64,000 nucleotides of DNA from Vicia villosa (lineage: Eukaryota; Streptophyta; Magnoliopsida; Fabales; Fabaceae). This document shows, one piece after another, positions 56,581 through 64,000 of the stretch. The position numbers and the translations under genes were made by a program. Each line of letters opens with the position of its first letter. Position 1 is the first letter of the stretch. The notes under the pieces were generated by a model. It saw only the letters and a program-made list of their open reading frames with translations, had not been told where the DNA came from and searched no databases. The stretch covers positions 126,113,042 to 126,177,041 of the forward strand of contig NC_081181.1 of assembly GCF_029867415.1 (NCBI RefSeq), written 5' to 3'.

Positions 56581-58430
56581 TACAATGAAGATGTAATTTC
56601 AAGGAAATTCTCTTGGAATGATGTTATCCAAGATGAAATGAATTCAACAATGTCGAACCATACTTGAGTACTTGTTGATCTACCTAAAGGATCAAGACCT
56701 ATTGGATTCAAATAGATGTTTAGAAGGAAGTATCATAGTGATGGTACACTAAACACCTACAAGGACAAATTAGTAAACAAGGATTTTAGACAAAAGGAAT
56801 GTGTTAATTATTTAAACACCTATGCACTAGTAGCAAGGACGACAACAATTAGAGTTTTGTTTACATTAGTTTCTTTGCATGATCTTATTGATCAAGTAAA
56901 TGTCAAACGACATTCCTAAATAGAAATCTCGATGAGGAGATTTACATGGAGAAATCAGAAGGTTATATGCTTTCTGGTAATGAACAAAAAGATTCAAAAA
57001 TAAAAGAGGAGACACACAACTTAGGGGGAGACTTTTAAATCTTATCAAAACATGAATTTAAAGAGTTTGTCATCATCAAAAAGGGGGAGATTGTGAAGAA
57101 TATATCTTATATCTAGTTTTGATGAAGACAAAGACTTTCAAAGAAGAAAAGTATCAAAAGTGTCATGCACATCAAAGATGAAGTTGATCAAGAAGGTTGA
57201 ACATAGAAATTCAAGTGAATATTTGAGACAAGAGAACTTAACTAAGGTACTCATTGCAATTTATACTATACTACTTTAAATTGATCATAATTTTATCTCT
57301 CACTTCATCTGAAACCTTGCATCATCATGCATGATTATCTAAAAGTATTTTTTCATCTAATTCTTGTGACAAGTGTTTGTACACAAAGTTGTGTGAGAAC
57401 ATTGTGATTTTCTTGTCTCCATGTTGATTATATGTTGATCATTATCAACGAGATGAATGGAACTTTAGAAATAAAGAGGTTTATAGATTCGACATTCAAG
57501 ATGAAAAGATCTTGAAATGATAGACACCATTTTCGATCAAAGTAATGGGAAATAGTGGGGGTTAAAACATATTGAGAAAACTTCCAAATTCAAGATGAAA
57601 GATCTTGGACTAGTTGACACTCTTTTGGGGATCAAAGTAATGCGGAAATAGTGAGGGTTGTGAACTTAGTCAAATACACTTTGTTGAGAAAGTTCTTGAT
57701 AAGTTCAAACTGTCACGATTCAAGAAAGTGAATATTCAATTTGATCTTAGTGTCAAAATAATGATGGAAGAGTTATGGTCATATTAGAATACACAAGTGA
57801 AATTGTTCTTCTAGTATAATGTACTATATCCGACACAATATTTGCAATTAGTAAATGAATTGATTTACTAGCAATCCAAATAGTGAGCATTGGAAGGTCA
57901 TCGCAAGGATTTTTGGTCACAAGGATTTTTGATTATTTCTTAAAAACCAAATCTTGACCTCCATTATAGTAGGTTTCCTGCCATATTAGAAGGATATACC
58001 AATATGAGTTGGATATTGAGTGTTGGAGATCATATATTTACAACCAAGTGGATATTTACACTAGTTGGGGGTGAGATTTCTTGGAAGAGCAAGAAACAAA
58101 GATGCCTCACTCTTTTGACCATGGAGCCATGGTGTGTGGATCTCGCTTCCACTGGTCAAAGAAGTTAAATGGTTGAGGGACCTTCTGTCGAAAGTTCCAT
58201 TGGCTAAATACAGTGTTTCAAAGATGTTAACACAATGTGTTAGTCAAGCCAATTTAGCAAGAGAATTCAGATAAGTGTAAAATGGAAGTCTGGGCACTGA
58301 GGCCTTAGACATTTGTGAGAAAATTGATTAAAGATGTAATTATTTACTCGCATATATACGATCGATCTATAATTTGGGAAATTCATTTACTAAGCCACTG
58401 GCCAGAGACTTAGTAAAAACAACCTCGAGA
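56581..58430 (+). pseudogene. copia RT and RNase H remnants
   Basis: RT entry is readable as WNDVIQDEMNSTMSNHT, stop, VLVDLPKGSRPIGFK, stop, then the frame 56716-56919 with YKDKLVNKDFRQKE and TTTIRVLFTLVSLHDL, followed in another frame by LDEEIYMEKSEGYML (~56930). A gap of ~700 bp without readable pol follows. The RNase H region appears from ~57690, with TRPDIAF-like wording decayed, ISWKSKKQRCLTLLTMEPW (58075-58130) and a TKPLARDLV-like end near 58395. Multiple stops and shifts. Confidence 0.78.
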
Positions 58431-58999
58431 TGTAGGAGGTTGAAACTCCTTGAGTAAGAGTTCCGACAATGGCGGCAACCCAATCTTACGTTAACAGAAC
58501 ATTAACCTCAAGATTTTCAATGGGTAACAACAAGTCGTTGATTTGGATAATTGTCAAACATTTCGTGGTAATGTTGACCTTAAAACGAGGGTTGAGTTTT
58601 ATTTTAAACTCTTAATGAAGTTCAATACCGAGGGTACGTGTCTCATGGAAAAAGACAAAGTATGAACTTCACCTATGTGAATTTCGAGATGGTGCCGTCT
58701 CAAAGTGAGAGTTGGAGTTTCTCTCATGAAAAATTCATGAAACAGGATAGCACATGGCCATAAATAAGTGCTAGGCGAGAAATGTAGGCGAAGAACCCTT
58801 AAAGAATGTGTGTAACGTAACGCCGGTATAATCATATGGATTAATGGTTTAAAAGCATTGCTACCTAATATTCCGATTAGACTTTGCGTTATCCTTACTA
58901 AGATTAAGTTTAAAATCGAAAGATACTTAATTGTATTAACATTCTTTGTTTCCCTTTTTTCTGGAATTGATCTTGTCATTATTAGAACAAGTGGGGGAT

Positions 59000-59632
59000 T
59001 GTTGGAAATTATTAATATTTAATAATATTTAATCACCATAGGTGTGTTCCAAAATGACAAGAAAATATCTATGTAAAGTTTTTATTTTGAATATGAAAAT
59101 AGGCAACACTTCGTGAAGTGTTGCAATAGGCTGTTTGTAGTTTGAATCAGAAATATGTAATACTTCGTGAAGTGTTGCAGAATGAAAACATGCAACTCTT
59201 GGTAAATGTTGCAATAGGCCAAGCATTGTAACTTTTGGAAAAGGAACTGTTTCACGAAGGGTCGCTACCTTATGAAACAATACTAAAGTGGCCTATAAAA
59301 ACCTCATTCTTGATTCAGAAATCAATAACAAAAATGTACACTTGATAAGCCTATCATCTTCACTAAAATTCCAGACACTCTTCGCTACATCCGAGTTTTC
59401 GTCGGTCTTACGCAAACTCGATAAAAGGCTGAATTATTCTGGGTATTCCTGCGTTCCAACTCTAAGACATATTGAGAGTGCTTGAAATACTTATAAGGAA
59501 AGTGATTTTGTTCACGATTCTAGTCTCGATTCCATTCGGTTTAAATTGATTTTTCTAACAATTTATAAGGAAAGTGATTTTGTTCTCGATTCTAGTCTCG
59601 ATTCCATTCGGTTTAAATTGATTTTTCTAACA
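59000..59632 (+). repeat. 3' LTR (633 bp) with two 72-bp tandem repeats
   Basis: Same start and end as the 5' copy; ORFs 54306-54557 (-) and 54565-54762 (+) recur at 59029-59280 (-) and 59288-59485 (+) with few changes. These ORFs are LTR sequence, not genes. Confidence 0.9.
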
Positions 59633-59981
59633 TCTTCTGTGTTTGGAGTCGGTACAAATTTGAATATAAAAAATTTATTATAATAATGAATTGAGCAATG
59701 AGATATTTCATGGTTAATGATAGAAAACATTTGAGGAAGATGAAATGATTAGTGACTTCACGATAAAAAATTAAAGGGAAACTCGAAAAAAGAAAAAAAA
59801 TTGGGAAAAAAGAAACTCGTGTGACTCACTTAATGTGAGGTTTAAATCTCAACCATTCAATTTAATTCAAAGGTTGATATTTCCATCATCTCTCACATTA
59901 ATACACCATCTCACCAGAAACACCTATTTAAAGACAATTATGTGTTTTGTCTTTTGTGTATTTTCCCTAGTGTTATGCCTC
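59633..59981. other. AT-rich intergenic DNA
   Basis: Nothing recognised. Confidence 0.5.
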
Positions 59982-59984
59982 TTA

Positions 59985-60326
59985 GAGCATGAATATCGGT
60001 GGTAGCTTAACAATATAAAGCCACCCAATGTCAGAAAATAATAATATTTAAATGCAATGGTTCAGTTATCAATAAATCACTGTTGCCTTTTGTGGCACCG
60101 TGGCTTTGGCAGGTTTTGGGAAACTTTTTTCCTTTTAACCAATCACAAATTGAATTGAAGTAAATTGTAGTATTAGTGGGACCCAATTTAAAATTTTAAA
60201 TAAGTGGTATGGATATTTGAGAGATGTATTTTAATCAATTAAATAACTAAAAACTATAAAATAATATAATATATTAAGTGGAGTCCATTTATGCCACCAA
60301 ATTGAGTGGTATGGATGTGGATGCTC
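59985..60326. mobile_element. MITE with GAGCAT termini, 342 bp
   Basis: Left end GAGCATGAATATCGGTGG, right end ATGGATGTGGATGCTC (inverted GAGCATCCACATCCAT). TTA lies directly outside each end (59982-59984, 60327-60329). It includes tgggaccca, often found in this type of short element. The TTA target suggests PIF/Harbinger-like mobilisation, but the superfamily is uncertain. Confidence 0.75.
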
Positions 60327-60394
60327 TTATATAGATTACATGTGTTTTGCAGAACCACTGTTATTGCCGTTGGCTTGATTAGATGGTCTGAAAC

Positions 60395-61193
60395 TCTATG
60401 GTTTCTTATATCGAGGAGGATAACCATGTAGATGTAAACACTTTTCTTTTAGATGGCCAATAACACCTCAATGTGCACAAGTTGGCTTATCTTTGTTGAA
60501 ATTCTTAGAATTTGCTTGAATAACATATGCAACTGGTGACTCAGTTGGAGTCAATGTAGTAATGACCTCCCTCTGTTTCTCATCTTGAGAAACCATAGAT
60601 AAAACAACATTGATTGAAGGTAAATGATCCATCAATAAAATTTGACCACAGACCTGATTAAAAGATTCATTAATTCCCATCAAGAAAGTAAGAATTTGTT
60701 CATTTTGAAGATGACAAACAATTGGTTGCTCTCACCCTCTCCCCCGTGACAAGTATGAACAAGTCGAAATCCCCCAATTCTTCCTAGAGAGATTTGAATT
60801 GAGTGAAATAGACAGTGATAGTGGAGGATTCTTGTGTGCAACTAAGAAAACGAGGACCATTTTTCTATTGAAAATGATCATGAAGCTCCTTCCAAATTTC
60901 TGCAACATTGGTAGAAATTTCTTTTGCAACAGAATTGAGCGACCACGAAGAAATTGTAATGTTGTTACGCATCTAAGAACGGAATTGAGGATTGTTATCT
61001 TATGGTTTTAGAACCGTGCCATCAACAATCTAATTTTGTTCTTGCCATAAAGAGTCATCAACATAGCTCGACACCAAGAATTGAAGTTATCACCGGTTAA
61101 TGGTTGTGAAATCAAAACAATACTAGGATGATCAAATGAATAAACATAATAATGATCATCGTGATTTTCCATTGAATGAAGTAAAGAAATCAC
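60395..61193 (-). pseudogene. gag: copia-type gag remnant (minus strand)
   Basis: On the minus strand the N-terminus reads DHPSIVLISQPLTGDNFNSW and CRAMLMTLYGKNK (61008-61193), the start of the 'gag-polypeptide of LTR copia-type' family. Decayed middle parts follow (SWSLNSVAKEI; IWKELHDHFQ), then the ORF 60468-60683 (INESFNQVCGQILLMDHLPS; VLSMVSQDEKQRE). A zinc-knuckle remnant (CAH, stop, GVIGHLKEKCLHLHGYPP) lies at about 60420-60478. At least four stops or shifts. Pol does not follow on this strand. Confidence 0.8.
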
Positions 61194-61245
61194 AAATTAG
61201 AGAAGAGAGAGATGAAGGAAGCGAAAACAAGAAAGAAAATCAGAA

Positions 61246-61460
61246 AATTATTCTGATACCATATTGGAGTTAATAGAATTCAAAGAAGGAAATGAGATTC
61301 ATTATTGAATGTTAACTAACTTTACAAGGAGAGGCTTCATCCACATATATAGGTGATGAAGTTATATCAGAAAAAAGTGCAAGACTGTTACAAGCTTAAC
61401 TAACTTTTGATTAATTAGTTATATCAACAAATAATTGCAATTGAAAATTAACTAATTAAT
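61246..61460 (-). repeat. probable primer site and LTR end of the minus-strand copia remnant
   Basis: On the minus strand tatggtatcagaat (61244-61257) is a good initiator-Met primer site, 53 bp upstream of the gag start. Upstream of it (to about 61460) lies AT-rich sequence with a TATA-like ctatatatgtgg, consistent with a short LTR. Its outer end could not be fixed. Confidence 0.55.
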
Positions 61461-61469
61461 CTAATGCAT

Positions 61470-61740
61470 TTAATATTGATGAGTAACCTGGAAGATATGA
61501 TGAATATGGATAACACCCTAGGCCATGAAAGATATTTGTGCTCGACACATAATGCTAGGTACACTGCAACAAATGGTGTATCTCGTAGTCATAATTGTAT
61601 CTTAATAAAAATGATTAGGAACATGTTCAATATTTCATCTTTACCCAAATTATTGTGGATGTCTTAAAAATTGTCATGTATTTGTTAACTAAATTGGGTT
61701 GCTAGTAAACCATTCAAAATACACTTTTTGAATTATGGAC
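61470..61740 (+). pseudogene. copia integrase fragment (plus strand)
   Basis: Broken reading around 61464-61740 resembles the copia integrase core around the third catalytic motif: QNGVSRSHNCILIKMIRNM-like wording, then SSLPKLLWMS, stop, KLSCIC. Stops and a lost motif make it non-functional. It probably belongs with the RNase H fragment at 62440-62660. Confidence 0.6.
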
Positions 61741-61807
61741 ATGAAGAAAACTTAATTTAAAACACATGAATGTTAATGATTTTGAAAGCGACAATGAACA
61801 CGTAGTT

Positions 61808-62430
61808 TTTTTTTTATAATTCAAAGGTATATTTCACAAGCACTAGGGGTGCTAAACCCGAATACAAGAAGATAAAAAAGACGGCCAAAATAAGACCGCC
61901 TCACCTACCAACCAAGACCAACACCAATCAAGTGAAAAAAGGTCTTGGATCTATAAACCAATCATCCCTATATAAATTACAAGAACCTTTATGAAAGGCT
62001 TTAAACCAATTCCAAGCTAAAGATTTGAACAAACTAAACCCATCAAAATGAGAAGCAACTAAATTGTTGAAAATTACATCATTCCTACACTTCCAAGTAA
62101 TCCAACAAAGTGTTAAGCAAAAGAACCAACCCAAGTCAAAAGAGAAATTATTCTTGCAAATATCATCCATCCAACAAAATTGATCAATAAGAGAAGTTTT
62201 CTCGTCACCATCAAAAATCCTAAGCCACCGATATAACTTCGACCACCAAATTCTAGAAAAAGGACACAAAAGAAATATGTGGTCTAAGTCTTCATCGACC
62301 CCTCGACACAAGGGACAAACAACATGTTAGGATCGAGAAGAACCCCTCGTTTGAACAAATTCGTCTTAGTCGGTAACCTATTCCAAATAATATAACCGCA
62401 AAACATATCAATAAAGAGATGCAACCGAAG
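61808..62430 (-). mobile_element. 5'-truncated LINE (non-LTR retrotransposon) 3' end
   Basis: On the minus strand the ORF 61928-62311 plus upstream RLPTKTNLFKRGVLL (~62345-62390) gives the zinc-binding C-terminal domain of plant LINE ORF2 proteins (zf-RVT type): CRGVDEDLDHIFLLCPFSRIWW with the expected Cys/His spacing, then WITWKCRNDVIFNN. A stop codon and a short 3'UTR follow, ending in a ten-A tail (61809-61819 as T on the plus strand). RT and endonuclease are missing through 5' truncation. It lies between two copia pol fragments of plus orientation. Confidence 0.85.
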
Positions 62431-62439
62431 ACGAAATGC

Positions 62440-62660
62440 TTATTTATAGGAGCGTTGATCATCTTGAAGTGATTGGATATTCATATTTTAATTTTGTCAT
62501 TTGTGTAAATACAATAAAGTCAACATTTTATTACGTGTATCTGACCGGAAGATCAATATCATGAAAAAGTATGAAGTAGATTGTCATTCTTGCATCCATT
62601 ATATGGAGGCTGAATTTGTGGCATGCTTTGAGATCCCAGTCCAAACTAACTAGCTATGAA
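62440..62660 (+). pseudogene. copia RNase H fragment (plus strand)
   Basis: Read with frame changes: LRSVDHLEVIGYSYFNFV, then KSTFYYVYLTGRSISWKS, then IWRLNLWHALRSQ or, in the neighbouring frame, MEAEFVACF. These are the DxDxAG / KSTSGY / STMEAEF landmarks of copia RNase H, decayed. Likely the same element as 61470-61740, separated by the LINE and a deletion. Confidence 0.7.
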
Positions 62661-64000
62661 ACTTATTATGATCTCTGAAGTTAATTCTACTTGAAATTAT
62701 AATTTATAACTTTTAAGTTTAAATGTATTTCTTACACTAAAATTCATTATTTAATTCAATTTTATATCAATGTATCCAACTATAAATCACTTTAACTTCA
62801 AATCACTTAACCAAAATCTATTCCTTCAAAATCAATTGGTATCTTCCAAGAACCACCATAATCTATAAATTCTTAATTTCACAACGTTGTCAATGTGTGG
62901 CTTATTTGATCAGCTTACATGCCGTGTAAAGATCCATGTGGATAAGATTTCTTTCTTCTTTTTCAACTTCTTTTTCCTTTGCAGCATGCATCTCTGATCA
63001 AAAGTGATCAAAAGTTTGATGACAAAAGTGATTTGTGTCACCTGATAAAAAAATTAGTAAATAAATGGAAAAATAAATGACTACTTGTACCAGTATAAAC
63101 AATATATACTATATAGTGCATCCTCATTAAAGTTAACAATAATATATAATTAGAAATTGTTTCCATTATTTGACTTGGTTGATATGTTAAATTAGTTCTT
63201 TTAGACAGTGACGTGGACAATTTAACATAAGAGAAAAAATTGTAATAATACATGATTAATGAAGAATTGGATAATGTGGGGTTGATCATGTTCACAAGTT
63301 TGGCAAAGTTGTGGGCTTATTTGTGTCTGACCAAGTTGACATGGGAAATATAACTTTTTATAAAGCTCATTAATTCAATAGCTAAAACTCACAAATTGAA
63401 GAGCTTTTGAAAAGTTAATTTGCTTATAATGATCTTATAAATCTTATCCATTTATATGCACTGCCAAATTTGGATTAAACCTCTTTAAGGAAACTGTCAT
63501 TACACCTAAGCCAAACGTGGAAAGTGTTTGTATGAAAAGGTTTTAGGTCGTTTGAGAAAGCAAATAAATATTTAGCTGGAAGAGGAACTTTTCACAACAT
63601 CACTGGAACGTAGCTAAAAATGAATAAAGTTATTATGAGATGATCATGTTTTCTCATAGTTTGATATAATTAGTTAAAGTTTTCCTGTTTTTCATATGTG
63701 CCATATTCAAAGTTTATATTGTCATTTTTATTGTTTAGTGTTCATGGGAAGAGTTGAGACGATTATAGTTGTTCGCGAGGAAATTTAAATTAACTAAGTA
63801 AACTAAGGAAAAAAAACGGAAAATCTACTACTCCTTAGACCATTGTCCAATAAAAACCTAATGTAGGAGAAACAAAATCTAAAACAATCTCATCTATTGT
63901 GTTGTCATTCATGTTGTTAAGTCAGTTACTTTGCTCCCAAAAAATTTGTTATTTTAGTTTTAAAGTTTGTTATAATTGTTAGTAGTTGGTTGAATAACTT
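62661..64000. other. AT-rich intergenic DNA
   Basis: No gene, element or RNA recognised. The minus ORF at 63038-63295 shows no known motif and is hydrophobic/AT-driven. Could be upstream sequence of something outside the window. Confidence 0.5.

Larger units (their letters stand above)
54277..59632 (+). mobile_element. decayed Ty1/copia element with 705/633-bp LTRs
   Basis: LTRs starting TGTTGGAAATTATTAATATT at 54277 and 59000 and ending tttttctaaca (54981, 59632). Flanks tcttt and tcttc match at 4 of 5 bases. The polypurine tract aagtgggggat precedes the 3' LTR. The interior keeps recognisable but heavily broken RT and RNase H; gag, protease and integrase are not readable. Confidence 0.88.

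Noticed and set aside
57072..57092. aaaaagggggagattgtgaag as polypurine tract plus LTR start of another element
   Set aside because: No second copy of the following sequence was found in the window, so an LTR could not be supported.
63038..63295. 85-aa minus-strand ORF as a host gene
   Set aside because: AT-rich, no motif and no promoter context; not supported.

Overview
This 64 kb window reads as intergenic, repeat-dense DNA of a large plant genome. I found no ordinary single-copy host gene and no rRNA or tRNA gene. Almost everything recognisable is a transposable element: Ty1/copia elements (Tnt1/Tork-like, Sirevirus/SIRE-like, an Angela-like LTR and decayed copies), Ty3/gypsy elements of the Tat/Ogre branch, one LINE fragment and four small terminal-inverted-repeat elements. 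Ogre-type LTRs with tandem repeats in front of the 3' LTR, together with SIRE-type elements carrying an env-like gene, point to a legume, most likely of the pea/vetch/lentil tribe. That assignment is inference.

Layout. 1-10384 is the 3' end of an Ogre-like element: a ~69-bp tandem array, a polypurine tract and a ~3.9 kb LTR. A young Tnt1-like copia element (927-5818, 5-bp target duplication) sits inside the array. 10385-12900 is a patchwork: an Angela-like LTR, an inverted Ogre LTR end and a decayed copia RNase H. 12901-42345 is a three-level nest. An old SIRE-like element is split in its env-like ORF by a Tat-lineage gypsy element (15708-39263, LTRs ~97% identical). That element is in turn split in its integrase by a 12,977-bp Ogre-like element (21007-33983, apparently identical LTRs) that carries gag but no pol. 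Reading frames are continuous across both insertion points once the insert and one target-site copy are removed, so the boundaries are secure.

42346-51593 holds a copia LTR, leader and gag (43131-45850), abutting a 5'-truncated SIRE pol and 3' LTR (45871-50400), then a second partial copy of the first LTR carrying a Harbinger-like MITE. Two hAT-like MITEs follow (51594-52495 and 53476-53682). A decayed copia with 633/705-bp LTRs occupies 54277-59632. Then come a third MITE type, a minus-strand copia gag, a copia integrase/RNase H remnant interrupted by a LINE 3' end, and 1.3 kb of AT-rich DNA with nothing recognisable.

The most interesting biology is in the Tat element. Between pol and the 3' LTR it carries an antisense gene with its own TATA box, a predicted leader intron and a predicted 115-nt coding intron joining two ORFs, plus a separate small antisense ORF with its own TATA-like box. 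The second notable object is the very young gag-only Ogre-like element. It has three regularly spaced hairpins between its primer-binding site and gag, five hairpin-like modules in each LTR, and a Gag-sized ORF intact to the stop codon, all of which look like material for mobilisation in trans by an autonomous relative.
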